From NCBI RefSeq assembly GCF_001638985.1, contig NW_017265189.1:124001-188000 (forward strand): a stretch of DNA of 64,000 nt, given 5' to 3'. The notes under the pieces were generated by a model that searched no databases, had not been told where the DNA came from, and was given only the letters and a program-made list of their open reading frames with translations. The DNA comes from Phycomyces blakesleeanus NRRL 1555(-) (lineage: Eukaryota; Mucoromycota; Mucoromycetes; Mucorales; Phycomycetaceae). Numbering within the stretch: the first letter of the stretch is position 1; the number at the start of each line of letters is the position of its first letter. The translations under genes and the position numbers were made by a program. Positions 21,926 through 33,800 of the stretch are shown piece after piece.

Positions 21926-24900
21926 TTAAAAGTAAAGTTTTCTAGGCAAAGGAACAATAAGTTTTTTGCTGATATTTCGTAATGTTGTATGGTCAACAAT
22001 TGCAACAGGAAGGAGAATTCGGTGCACTGGCAAGATGCTTTGAAAGTCAGGCAAAGAAAACGCGACATCCCATATTTCTACGCCTGCAATTTTTCTACTT
22101 GTCTCCTTGGAAGCCTTGTACCATTTTACATAAGCAAATGTATGTTGGCTACTTTGGGGTGTTCTGTGATGTGGAGTAGAAACAAGTGGACTAAATGAAT
22201 GAACAAATAGGTACTGAATCTCTCCGACATATGCATACTTTGCTCCGTTTCGACCTTCTATGAACATTGCTTGTATATATAATCCTCTTCCATTCGTACC
22301 TCTACTTCCCTTGAATGTCTGTCCAAGGAGGTTGACAGATTTGAGCATTTCGATCCAGTCATTGACGAAAGCTGTATCTTGAATCACGTCTTTGCAACTG
22401 GAGATGGTGGGATCGTTGTAAACAGCTTGGTAATATCCTACCAAACAATCATACTCCTGTCTTAGCATCATCTCATATGCTTTTTTTTGCAAGGGCAGCG
22501 CTGATGGCGGCAAAGGCTCGTTACCACGAATTGACAAGTTCGGATTTTCGGCAGCATCAAGAAAGTCTGGTAGAGAGAACCAATTGTACAAGGCGGTGCT
22601 AGTTGTAGAATCAGCAGGACTATAACCAGTTACCAATTTATCGAAGATGCCGGAGAAATTGAATGGACCAGATGTCTTCAAGAAATTGCGAACAAAATCG
22701 CCTTTATGGGTATCTTCAATGAATGTTTTCATGTATGTCATTTCAAAGCCGCTCCTTCTGTTGGTATTGATATTCTTTAGGACGCTGTTGTATCGCTCGA
22801 AACTAAAGAGCCAGTACCCATAAACAGGCCCAAAGTCCTTGATTGTGTCGCGAAGATGAAGATGGAGATGCATGTTTGGAGATAACAGATCCTTGCTATA
22901 CAGCCTTTCACAACCTTTACCGAACTTCTCAAGTGCTATGTGTGCTGACTGTACATCATCTTCGGAAACATTTGGCTTGGTAAGGAAACGGCAGGCATTC
23001 ACAAAAAACATCCAATTCTCAAACTTTTGCTTTGGTAGTACGCCTTGTAGAACCACTGGAGAGTATACCAGACACCACGATTTCCACTCGTCTGCCTTCA
23101 TAAAGGGAAATCCCTTTGAAATCTTTGATCTTAGCATGGTGTAATCAGGCGGCAATGTCATGTTTTCAACGATTTTCTACATGGCAACGAGTTTTTTATT
23201 GTCAATTAGACCATCTGCAACCCATTTCTCCATCATCCTCTTGGCTGTGCCTAAGAAGAGATTGTGCATTGGATCAATGATCGTGCAGCGGACAACGTCA
23301 AAGTACTGGAGACGATGCAGTTCGGACCAGCGAACACCATTTTCAACTTCAAGACGATGTCTCTCAGCTTCAGTGGTTGCATTCCTCCAGACCTCAGCAT
23401 CCTTACAATTATCATTCTTAGTGCGAAGGAGCCACTTTGAGAAATCAAATCCAGAATAATCGACAGAGCTCGTTCCAGCTAATCGGGAGAATTGGCGATT
23501 ACATTTGTGGCATGCGTTTGTACTGGTATGGGACGTGAATCCACACACTTTTCAGGCAGCAGGGATGTCGCAGGCAACCATAAACAGAGCAGCGCGGATG
23601 GTGGTACCATTTGGGCATTGATATGTCTGGACTCTGACTCCCTTGTACAACTTTTCTAATTCGTCAACCAGAGGTCTGAGGTACGAATTTATCTCGGATG
23701 TTTTTGCTTCTTTTGGACCTGGCATTAACCCAACGAGAATGACATTTTCTTTCTTGAATCTTACACTTCGAGGAAGATTGTTTACAGCCAGGTAAATTGC
23801 ACCACACGAATATGTCACACCGTCGAATGGCTGGAACCAGTCAATGTTTAAGGTCAACATCAGTGAGCGGTTGCCATGAACAAAGGGAATTCCATTGGTG
23901 TCTTTCAAATCCTTCCACATCAAGCCATCATACACATCGAACATAGTATTCTCAGCCTTCGGGCTACGGTTCCACGAGTCGATTTGGGTTTCAAAATCAG
24001 GCCGAGAAAAGAGAGCTTTGATCGAATTCTGAACAGAGTGATACACATATGTTCTTTTTGGAATGGACGACTGATTTCCCGACTTGAACAAACTATTACC
24101 GCACATTGAGTTATTCCCAAATTTATCAAAGATACAGAAGCGGGGTGTTGATTCATTGTTCTCATATATGCTGTGACATTCGCTACAAGAAACATATTTC
24201 TTTATACCGTCTGTAAAGGTATTGAATCCTGCCATGCTTTTGAGACCAGGGATGCTAACTGGGAGACGGAATGGATCTCTGAAAAGCTCGAGTATTTTGT
24301 TCATGATGGCAATGAGAAGAATGGCGCCTTCATCGACGACGTACAAGGATACAAATAGTGCAAGGACCTGTACAATAAAACGATGGATGAAACTCAATTC
24401 TGAGTTGAATTCAGGAAAGTTGTCTTTTTTAAAAAAAATTAATTTCTATTATTTTATACAGCAGAACCCAATATCCATTATGAAAGTGTGCAAACCTTCA
24501 CTATCAAGCATGTCATCCTCACTGGAATCGTCTTCGCAACCGTCAGAATCAAGATCAGAGTTAAACTCTTCATTCTCATAACCAAAGACAGCATCGGATT
24601 CTGAGAGAGGTAAGACTCGAATAGGCTCTTGTGTCTCCATGTCTACTTCTATACTGGTGTCCATTTCTACCGGAACCATAAAAGAAGTTAGAGCAAATAA
24701 AAATAAAAATAAAAATATATATTTTTACCATCAAAGTCATAATCCATATCATAATCATTGTCTATGGCCACCGAGTTCTGTTCATCATTGTTGATAACTT
24801 CAGGAACATAGCTTACAGTAGTTTCGACTGATCTCTTAATAATCACTACATTACATATGTTATTAAATCGAAAATATAAATGTAAATATAATTAAAACAT

Positions 24901-25069
24901 AAAAGAAAATTCCCTACATCTATTACGAAAGATGTTCATTCCAGCATCGTCTCTTCTTTTATGAAAATTAAATGTCTGTACAGACACTGTATCTGATCCT
25001 CCAAATCTTGTCTTGCAAACAGAACATTTGCATTCTTTTGTTTTGTTTGATTTACGGGTTGGTGCCATT
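21926..25069 (-). pseudogene. E2 transposase, Plavaka-like
   Basis: Multi-exon DDE transposase. The first exon from ATG 25069 has a paired-Cys motif (CKCSVCKTRFGG), followed by an acidic linker near 24450-24680. The main exon from about 24397 shows LYVVDEGAILLIAIMNKI, SCSECHSIY, LTLNIDWFQPFDGVTYSCG, NLPRSVRFKKENVILVG and MPGPKEAKTSEINSYLRPL, then CGFTSHTSTNACHKC and HRLQYFDVVRCTIIDPMHNLFLG. These are hallmarks of fungal tnp2/Plavaka transposases (CxxC, DPMHNLFLG). The C-terminus ends at 21926. Two stops disrupt it: TGA at 23549-23551 (IPAA*KVCG, Arg in E1) and TAG near 23174-23176 (LVAM*KIVE, Gln in E1). Confidence 0.8.
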
Positions 25070-25328
25070 GCTTAATAATTATTAAAATAATATTATTTTT
25101 TAAACAGTAAAGAAGATAAATATATATTCAGGTACAGTTTATTTCATTCAATTTAAGTTTATTATTGTATTTTTTTATGCTACTCGGTGCTCTATGACCA
25201 ATAGAATCGTTTTAAAAAAATTGCAATGTTTATTCTACAAAAAAAAATCCTGCACTACAAATTTGGGTTTTCTGTCCACCGAATTTTACATCCCATCACG
25301 TATGGGAATCGGGCATTTTTTTGCAGTG

Positions 25329-28021
25329 TTGTACGCAGCTTGATAGTATCCTACAAGACAATCATATTCATGTTTTGGCATAAATGATAATGGTCTTGTT
25401 TTCAATGGCAAGGCGGATGATGGCAGGGGCTTGTTTCCACGAATTGTCATTGAAAGATTCTGTGAAGCTTCAAGATATTTGGAAATTGAGAAAGAGTGAG
25501 AGAGGTAGGTGTTGGTGTTGGTGTTGTTGTTGGTGGTGAACTTATTGAAAATTTCAAAACATGCAAGTGCATGCATAGGTTTCAGAAGTCAACAAACAAA
25601 ATCTCCCTCCCACAACTCTTCAATGAACTGTCTCATAAATGTCAATTCAAACCCGTTTCTTCAATTGGTTTTGATATTTTTCAGGACACTATTGTACCTT
25701 TCAAAGCTGAAAAGCCAATAGCCATAGACGGGCCCAAAGTCAATCATTGTTTGGCGTAAGTGCAGATGCAGGTGCATGTTGGGAGAGAGAAGGTCCAGGT
25801 AGTAGAATGTCTCACACCCTTTACAGAATTCTTCTAAGCATTTGTGTCCTTTCTCAATGTCTTCTTCAGAAACACTAGGCTTGGTGAAGTATCTGCATGA
25901 GTTAACAAACTCTATCCAGTTCTTGAACTCTGGCAACGGCAACACATCCCTTAGAACCACAGGAGAGTACACAAGGCACCAAGACTTCCACTCATCAGCC
26001 TTCATATAGGAAAATCCCTTGGCAATCTTTGTCCCAAGTGACGTGTAATCGGGTGGCAACACTACCTTCTCAACAACCTTTTGCATGGCAACGAGTTTTT
26101 TATTGTCGATTAATCCATCTGCAACCCATCTCTCCAGCATTCTTTTGGCAGTGCCTAAGAAAAGATTGTGCATGGGATCAATGATTGTGCAGCGGACAAT
26201 GTCAAAGTACTGAAGACGATGCAGTTCAGACCAGCAAACATCATGTGCAACTTCAAGACGCTGTCTCTCAGTTGGTTTGATTGCATTTCTCCAGATCTCT
26301 GCATCCTTACAATTGTCATTCTTAGTGCGAAGGAGCCACTTTGAGAAATCGAATTCAGAATAATCAACGGAACTCGTTCCAGCCAACCTCAAAAATTGAT
26401 GCTTACACTTGTGGCATGCATTTGTACTTGTATGGGATGTGAACCCACATACTTTCCTTGCAGCAGGTATATCACAGGCAACCATGAGAAGGGCTGCTCA
26501 GATAGACGTACCATTTGGACATTGGTGAGTCTTAATCTTAATACCTTTGTACAGCTCCATCAACTCATCCACAAGCAGTTTCAAATAGTTATTTATGTCA
26601 GAAGTGCTTGCTTCTTTAGGCCCTGGCATTAACCCAACAAAAATCATGTTCTCCTTCTTGAACCACTCACTGCGTGGAAGATGATTGATTGCAAGATATA
26701 TGGCACCACAGGAGTAGATAACAATATCGAATGGCTGAAACCAGTCAATGTTCAGCATGAGCATGAGTGATTGCTCAGTATCAACAAAAGGTATACCATC
26801 TACATCTACTATCTCATTCCACATCACACCATTGTACATGTCAAACAAAGTGCTATCCATTTTCAGGCCGCAGTTCCATGAGTTGATCTTGTTTTCAAAA
26901 TCCGGGCATTGAAAAAACGTCTTTAGAGCTTTCTTGACAGAGTGGAATACATATGTTTTTTTGGGTGCTTTTGACCCGGAATCAGGCTTAAACAAGCTGT
27001 TGCCACACAAGGAGATTTTACCAAAATTGGGTGATGTACAACACAAAGGGGCGGCTTCATTATCATATATGGCATGGCATTTGCTACATGCAACATACTT
27101 CTTGACACCACTTGTCAACACTTCAAATCCGGCCAAACGTTTGAGGCCAGCAACACTCATGGGAAGGCGGAATAGGTCAAACAAAAACTGCAGGATCTTG
27201 TTGATTATGACAATCAGGATTATAGCTCCTTCATCCACGACGTATAGTGAGACAAAAAGAGCAACTAAAATAACAATGAATCGGTGAATCAAATTCAATT
27301 CCGAGATTGATTCCAATGAAGAATCTTTGATTTGATTTTTTTTAAAGAACGTTGATTAACTCTCTATTTTCTAGAATATAATATTATCTAAAGCTGTGTA
27401 CCTACCTTCATCATTGTCCATCTCAACATCGGATTCATCTTCATATTCTTCTTCTTCTTCGTAAGTGTCACTTATATACTGGACATTATCTTCAGGGCCA
27501 AACACACAATTCATTTCAGAGAAAGGTTGGTTTCTTGTCCGTATATCCAAAATGTCATTTGTGTCATTTAGGTCTACAAAAGCAGAATGTTAGACCCAAA
27601 TAAATCAATGTAATAAAATAAGTTTTCTTACTTCTAAACTCAGAATTCATTTCAGCATTTTCCTGTTCAAATTCAAAACTATCTTCCTCTTGATTTACAG
27701 GCTCAGAAACAGCACTACTAATTGTATCGCATGTGTCTTCATGGGCTACACATTTATTATTATTAGTGTTAGTATTATTATTATTATTATTATTATTATA
27801 TAAAATAATAAAAAAGGAAATGATATAAAATAAAATAAAATATAGTAAAGTAAAGCAAATGTATTAACCATACGTGTTTGAACATGTGTAATATCATAAT
27901 TATCTTTTTCTCGATGACATTTAAATGTTTTAATAGATACATGATCAAATTCTAGTGTCTTGCTTTTACAGATAGAGCATTGACACTTTTTTCTAACAGT
28001 TGGTTTACGAATAGGAGCTAT
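25329..28021 (-). pseudogene. E1 transposase, N-terminal and central part
   Basis: Same architecture as the E2 transposase: paired Cys motif (CQCSICKSK) near 27975, acidic linker, LYVVDEGAIILIVIINKI, LNIDWFQPFDIVIYSCG, MPGPKEASTSDINNYL, CGFTSHTSTNACHKC and DPMHNLFLG. It ends at 25329, where E2 begins; the rest is at 18868-18379. Defects: the expected start codon at 28019-28021 reads ATA, a TGA falls in GTSI*AALL, and a TGA in KTN*RNGF; both TGAs replace Arg seen in E2. A (GTTGTTGGT)-like stretch near 25510-25540 encodes Asn/Thr repeats on the - strand where E2 has a normal loop, so this part has diverged. Confidence 0.75.
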
Positions 28022-28314
28022 TTTAAAATGAAAAGAAAGGTTTACAATAGTATTTAATAGTAAAGAAAGAGACTAAAGAAAACACACATTTATTTTATTT
28101 GAGTTTGATGTTGCATTCTAATGCTACACAGCTGCCAGTAGTCAATAGAGTAGCTTAAAATACTATTCAAATACTTTATTCACAAAAGTGAGCTGAACTA
28201 CAATTTTACCTATTCTGTCTATCAGAACTTAGGTATAATTTACATATGCAAAATTGATCTGTTTTTGCAGTGGATGAGGCATCATATCGAATAAGACCTC
28301 AAGACAAACATTCC

Positions 28315-28847
28315 TGTTGTAAATGAGTATTGACTACTGCTGTAATTGAGAATAAGTCTGAAGGAAATAATATAAGGCCTCAGCTATTCCAGTCAAAGGT
28401 GTCTACCAATTACTTTATTATTTAACACACAGGTTTAGCATGCATGATAGTGATTATATTTCATATGATGATATCACCATAATATGGGATACATCAGTGG
28501 ATTATTATAAGCATAATTATAACTCATAAACACATTTACTTTCGATGTTAATACTTCATTTGGACTACACACATTTATATAATTAATCATACATTAATTA
28601 TCCCAAGATCACGTTGCTCTGATTAAGGCTCAGATAGGATCGATTACCTGACCTCAGTCATATAATTTTCCCAATCCAAAACAATATAAATAGCAGTAGT
28701 AGTTCAGTGTAGGAACCTGGTCAAACTTTGATATAAAATCCTTTCTCAATAAACAAAACCTACACAAGTTCTTACAAATCTTCATTCCTAATCTCAAATC
28801 TTCAATTCTTCCTCTTAAAAACTTCTTCAACTTCAACCACCACAACA
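28315..28847 (+). mobile_element. Solo LTR, family LTR-1, copy B
   Basis: 533 bp, TGTTGT to ACAACA, flanked by a perfect 5-bp duplication ATTCC (28310-28314 and 28848-28852). It differs from copy A at only a handful of positions. It lies just outside the right end of E1. Confidence 0.9.
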
Positions 28848-28852
28848 ATTCC

Positions 28853-29755
28853 AAATAATTAGTATAAATATCAATAGCAATTGTTCATAATAAAATCATC
28901 TTTTATCTACTATATTAATTTGTCTGTTTGATTGTACTTCTTTATTATCAAGTATACTTCTTTGCCTGTTTTTATATTATCTGGTCATTGATTTATTAGC
29001 TAAGCACAATTTGATATAATATAACATATGATATATTTGTTTGTTATGGATTGTAACAGTATCATTTGGCAAATAAATATAATGTGAATTACAAAATATA
29101 AGAAGAAGAATACAATAAGAATGAAAAAGAATGTGTAATTTGACAGGTAAGAATTGGTGACAGACAGGTAGAAAAAATAGGGAGAAGAGTAAAATGGAAA
29201 TTATGACAATGACAAAGTCTGAGAAAGACAGAAAAGGGAAAATAGAGAAATGAAATATATCAAAGTTGACAGAACACTCCAAAGAACAAGGACACTGTGT
29301 ATGAATAAAGAATAATGATAATAATGGACAAAAATAAATAAGATCAAGGATAGAATAATGATTTTATTGATTGAAAAGATTATTCCTTTTATAAACAAAA
29401 ATATTTAGTTAAAATAATTTTTTGAGGAAAAGAAAAGAAAGTCAAGTGAAAAATTTTACTACATGTAACTGGTGTTGATAGTAGAAGTAGAATAGAAAAT
29501 TATAGAGAAAGTAAAATAAAAGTATAGTAAAAATATAATAATTGAATAAAGATAAAGTAAAAATATAGTGAGATAGAATAGAAGTAAAGTAATAATATAA
29601 TAATAATGTAGTAAAGTAAAGTAAAAAATATAATAATAGTATAATAATGGAATCTAATAAAATGTAATAAAAAATAGTGCAAAATAAATGTCGGTGATAA
29701 AGAAGTGTATAAAATTAGGGGAAAGAGATATAATGTTTTTAGTGAGTGACAGGTG
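28853..29755. other. AT-rich low-complexity DNA
   Basis: Long A/T-rich stretch. From 29490 to 29690 it is a loose repeat of AGTAAA/ATAATA-type units. The hydrophobic reading frames on the - strand are what such DNA yields by chance. No gene, terminal repeat or RNA is visible. Confidence 0.6.
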
Positions 29756-29759
29756 TTTC

Positions 29760-30010
29760 TGAGATGACGATGTAGATGGATATTTTAATTTTAAGGAACG
29801 GGATTATATTGGAGGGTTTGGATATAGGGGTATCGGGAGCAAGATTTCCCAAGAAACCTGGGGGGACCACTCTTGTCCCTCGAGATACGTCACTCGGTCG
29901 ACTCACTGTTGACATCAACGCCCACGAGTCCAGTACTACCCGTCATGGCTCACCGCCAGACCAAATCACCAAAGGAATCCACCGTCCAGTATCCCTCACC
30001 AGAAATTAAT
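29760..30010. other. GC-richer island upstream of tRNA-Gly, unassigned
   Basis: Composition changes sharply here: balanced GC with CCCACGAGTCC and ACCGCCAGACC-like sequence in an otherwise AT-rich area. The + strand is open for 77 codons from 29776. On the - strand an ATG near 29949 begins MTGSTGLVGVDV and meets a TGA after 18 codons. It could be a fragment of a host exon or of a retroelement. I cannot identify it. Confidence 0.35.
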
Positions 30011-30052
30011 TAAAGCTCAAGTTTTTTGTAACATACATGATAAATATAAAAT

Positions 30053-30123
30053 GCGCGGATGGTTAAGTGGTATAATCTTCGCCTGCCACGCGAAGGGCCC
30101 GGGTTCGATTCCCGGTCCGCGCA
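30053..30123 (+). tRNA. tRNA-Gly (anticodon GCC)
   Basis: The 7-bp acceptor stem GCGCGGA/TCCGCGC pairs perfectly, with discriminator A at 30123. Anticodon stem TTCGC/GCGAA encloses the loop CTGCCAC, giving anticodon GCC. The T arm is CCGGG-TTCGATT-CCCGG. No intron. The A-box (TGGTTAAGTGG) and B-box (GGTTCGATTCC) are good, and a T-run at 30127-30132 serves as Pol III terminator. Confidence 0.97.
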
Positions 30124-30139
30124 TCACTTTTTGTCTCTT

Positions 30140-30450
30140 TGTCAGACATTATTTTGATGAATCTGTAAAATCTGAAGATAGTTAACCGCAGTACTTCTTT
30201 ATGCGCAGTAATATCTTCCTGAGCATTAACCGCAGTATAATGACTATTTCTTTAATTAAATATAAATAATAACTACTGTGGATAATGTGCAGTATTAGTT
30301 TAGAAAACTATATAAGACAATTCAATTCATATCAATAAAAAGTATCTTTTATCCTCTCTTTGATTTTACGTATACTCCTTGATCCCCAGTGGGTTTGACC
30401 TTTTGACTTTGTTATAGTAAAAGGAAGACCAACCCAGATCAGGAACAACA
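30140..30450 (-). mobile_element. LTR-3 copy next to tRNA-Gly
   Basis: 311 bp, starting TGTCAGAC and ending GAACAACA on +. It is the reverse complement of the repeat at 40744-41054 (same length) and of most of 53079-53386. The - strand carries the CTTTTTATTGATATGAATTG landmark shared by all copies. It begins 16 nt after the tRNA. No clear flanking duplication is visible (TCTT against CATT), so one side may have recombined. Confidence 0.7.
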
Positions 30451-30478
30451 CATTGCTGAACAAAATTGGTTGTCAAGT

Positions 30479-30840
30479 TGTCAAGTCTCGATCTGGTATT
30501 TCTTTTCTGGCACTTGTAACTAAGTCGCAGAATCAATACCACTGGGGATCGTCAAGTTTATGAATAGTTTTTAGATAAGAATAAAGATGCTTTTTATTAA
30601 ATGTATTTCTTGACTGTTTATACAAAATGATAATTGATTTCTGGCTAAAAGAATAGCTATGATAATATGTCTTAGATGCTTGTTGTCCAGTGATATCTTC
30701 TACAAGTATATTTACCATCTTAAACATCTAAAACATATGTGAAAGTCCAATCGGCGAAGTCAAGATCTTTTATCCTAAAAAGTCAACCATTACTGCTTGC
30801 TTGTAAATCCCGATTTTGGTTACCAATGTCAACTCTGACA
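30479..30840 (-). repeat. 3' LTR of the Gypsy element
   Basis: 362 bp. On the - strand it starts TGTCAGAGTTGACATTGG and ends CGAGACTTGACA. The complementary strand shows AGAATCAATACCACTGGGG and TTTTTATTAAATG, also found in the other LTR copies at 35634 and, as a solo, at 48861-49178. Confidence 0.8.
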
Positions 30841-33800
30841 TTACCCCCCTCCTGGCTTTGTGATCGTCCACAAGCACCAACATCATCAGGTGAAGCCACA
30901 GAATCAACTGCATCATTCAGAATTTCGGTGTCAAGGAGTCTCATGGCAGCACACCAGGCTGAGCAAGAGGTGGTTGGATTGTACCAAGTGTCATTAGGGG
31001 CATCACCATTTGTCTTGTATAACTGATCAACGTGAACCCATGACGCAAGAGGTTTTCCTTCCATGGTTTTGAGCTGATATGTACCATATTTGTTGTTCTT
31101 GTTCATCACAATAAATGGATGCTTGAACTGTGGCTCCAAACCAAAACGACCTTCATGTGTGAGCTTGACGTGATCACGAATTTCAAACAATACTTTCTTG
31201 ATCACTGCGTCCCATTTTTCTTTGTCCTTTGAGCTCATGACACTTATGCGCAACTCGGCAGCTTCCCTGGCCCTACCAACATTTTCCAGTTAGTCTGCTG
31301 TCTGGTCGGCTATGGCACATGGGTCTTCCGAGATAGTCTTGTCGAGGTAAGGCTGTTGGGGATCTCCAGGAAGAACAGGATGTTGGCCATAAGTAAGGAA
31401 AAAAGAGCTATACCCCATAGTAGAATGGGTGCGGATATGGCAGGCCCAGAGTGCAGCAAACAGAAACTCATCCCAACAATGGAGGGCACCGTTTGTGTAT
31501 TTACACAACATTTGTTTCAATGTGCCGTTTAAATGCTCACACTTGCCATTCGTGCGTGGGTGAAATGCAGAGGTTAACCAGTGGTTAAACTTGATACGGC
31601 TGAGATAGGCAACCACCAGTTTACTGGTGAAGTTAGCACCATAGTCTGTTAATATCTCGGCAGGACAACCAAAACGCATGACAATCTCTTTATATATGAA
31701 ATTGGCTACAGCTTCTGCAGATGCGATGGGGACAGTGCGGGCAATGGGCCAATTGGTTGTACAATCAACGGCAACAAGGATCCAACAATTTCCTTTTAGC
31801 ATCATGGGGAGCCTACCAATGAAATCGAGGTGCCATCTCTGAAATGCTACTGGGATCTTCAATGGATGCATCTCGTCATGGTGTTGTCCATCCTTTCTTG
31901 CGTTCAGCTGGCATTTGTGGCATGTGCTCAAACATTCCTTGATATCATTACAGAGGGTGGGCCACCAGTGATGGGGCTTCAGTATGTCGACCATAGTAGA
32001 AAATCCCGAATGTCCAAAACCCTTATGGTAAGTCTGGACTGTATCGGCATGCTGAGAAAATGGCAGAAACGGAACTTTGCGAACTTCATCCTCACTCAAT
32101 GTCACCTTACGATATACCTTCCGGCTTCTCACTATGAAATGTTCTCTGTTCTTCTCCACAATTCCTTTGGCATCGGCTGGTACTTGGTCGGGTCAGAACA
32201 TATAATAATTGGGCCAATCTGTGGAGTGGGTCAGTGGTGTGGCATACAAGTAATCTGGCTCAATTGCGTCTTTAGCACTCTGGCTTTCCAGACCTCTGAC
32301 ATGAGACAATGCATCTGGTACATCGTTCTCTTTTCCTGGCTTGTACTGAATGTCTGGTGCGTATAGTTCTAATTTGGCAATCCATCTTACAAGGCGTGGA
32401 GTTGGTGTCACCTGAGAATGGAAATAATTCAAGGGCAAATGGTCCGAGAACACTGTGTATGGTCGGCCATCAACAAGGCAACACCAGGTTCTAAGAGCGT
32501 GCACAATTCCTAGCAACTCTCTTTCTTGAGCAGGATAGGCTTGCTCTACATTATTGAATTTCTTTGACTTGTATGCGAGGGGGTGCCATAAACCATCTTC
32601 ACCTTCTTGTAGCAGGACTGCACCAACACCAAAATTGGAGGCATCAGTTTCAATGCAATATGGCTTGTGCACATCCAGGGCTTGCAGAACAGGAGGTGAT
32701 TTCAACTTTTCTTTGATGAGATCGAAGCTGATTTGGCACTCCTTTGTCCATATGATCAGTCTTCATTTAGCACCAGTACCACAGGTCAGGTCTGTTAATG
32801 GGGATGCTATGCTTGCGTAACCTGGGATGAATCTTTGGTAGTGCTGGGCAAGACCACAAAACTGACGGACTTCTTGTACGTTTGTCGGAGCAGGCCATTC
32901 CTTGACAGCTTTAACCTTTCCAGGTGCAGGTAGAATGCCTCATGCTGAGATATGGAATCCAACGAAGATAAGCTCTTTCTTGTTAAATTCACATTTCTTC
33001 AGATTGGCCACAAGCTTCTCCTCTTGCAACCTTTTCAGGACGTGCCAGATATGGCAGTGGTGGTCTTCCTCAGTCTTGCTGAAGATGAGTATATCATCTA
33101 GATACACCAGAGCGAAATTGTTGAGACAATCACCAAGGACACAGTTCATCAGGCTCTGAAATGTCGGAGGTGCATTGGTCAGACCAAAGGGAAGAACAAG
33201 GAACTCATACTGGCCATATCTGGTGTTGAATGCTGTTTTGGGGACATCACTAGGGTGGATCTTCACTTGATGATATCTGCTTTTTAAGTCCAGGCTAGTG
33301 AAGTGTGCGGACCCACAGAGTCGTTCCAGGCATTCATCAATTCTTGGTAACAGGTGGTTGTTTCTCACAGTAATCTTATTTAAAGTGCAATAATCTATGC
33401 ACATTCTCATCGTTCCATCTTTTTTCTTCACAAACAGGATGGGCGCTCCCCAAGGCGATGCACTAGACCTGATTAGCCCAAGGTCCAGGAGTTCTTTGAG
33501 TTGTTGTTTCAGTTCGTCCAACTCCAGGGGACTCATCTTGAAAGGAGGTCGGCTGATCGGTCTTGCCTCTCCAGTGTCAATAACATGTTGTACATCTCGG
33601 TTTGGGGGAACACCAGAGAGCTCTTCTTTAAAAACGTCTGGGAAGTCCTTGGCCAGGTTACTCCAATCAGAATTGTTGATTTATTTTGCCTGGTCTTCTT
33701 TGACATACAACAGGAAACTATCTGCATCGGCCTTCTTTATCAGTTTCTTTACTTGCTTATGGGATACAAGATAGTTCAGGTGATGTTTGGCTGTTCTTGT

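Larger units (their letters stand above)
18869..25328. mobile_element. Element E2: 6460-bp Plavaka-like (CACTA superfamily) transposon
   Basis: Both ends read inward CACTGCAAAAAAATGCCC and stay identical for 34 nt, then match at about 50 of 52 positions. The 3-bp target duplication TTG lies at 18866-18868 and 25329-25331. CACTG ends with 3-bp duplications fit the CACTA superfamily. It carries an intact accessory gene, a broken transposase and a possible third small gene. It sits inside the transposase gene of E1: removal of E2 and one TTG restores QAAYKNLQISG in frame. Confidence 0.9.
15221..28272. mobile_element. Element E1: Plavaka-like (CACTA superfamily) transposon, split by E2
   Basis: The right end reads CACTGCAAAAACAG on the - strand from 28272, sharing CACTGCAAAAA with the ends of E2. 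It is followed by GAT. The left end is less certain: ACTGGGGAATTAG at 15221, preceded by GAT, with weak similarity further in (ACATATGCGATAGTATGG against GCATATGTAAATTATACC). Gene order is as in E2: a small - strand spliced gene, an accessory gene on +, then the transposase on -. The transposase is cut by the 6.46-kb E2 insertion. Confidence 0.6.

Noticed and set aside
28315..28847. LTR-1 as a MITE
   Set aside because: TG..CA ends, 5-bp duplications, a TATA motif and an AATAAA signal fit a solo LTR better than a DNA transposon.
28977..29700. Hydrophobic reading frames on - in the AT-rich region
   Set aside because: They consist almost only of Phe, Leu, Ile, Tyr and Ser codons expected from A/T-rich DNA, with no splice pattern or similarity to the small E1/E2 gene.
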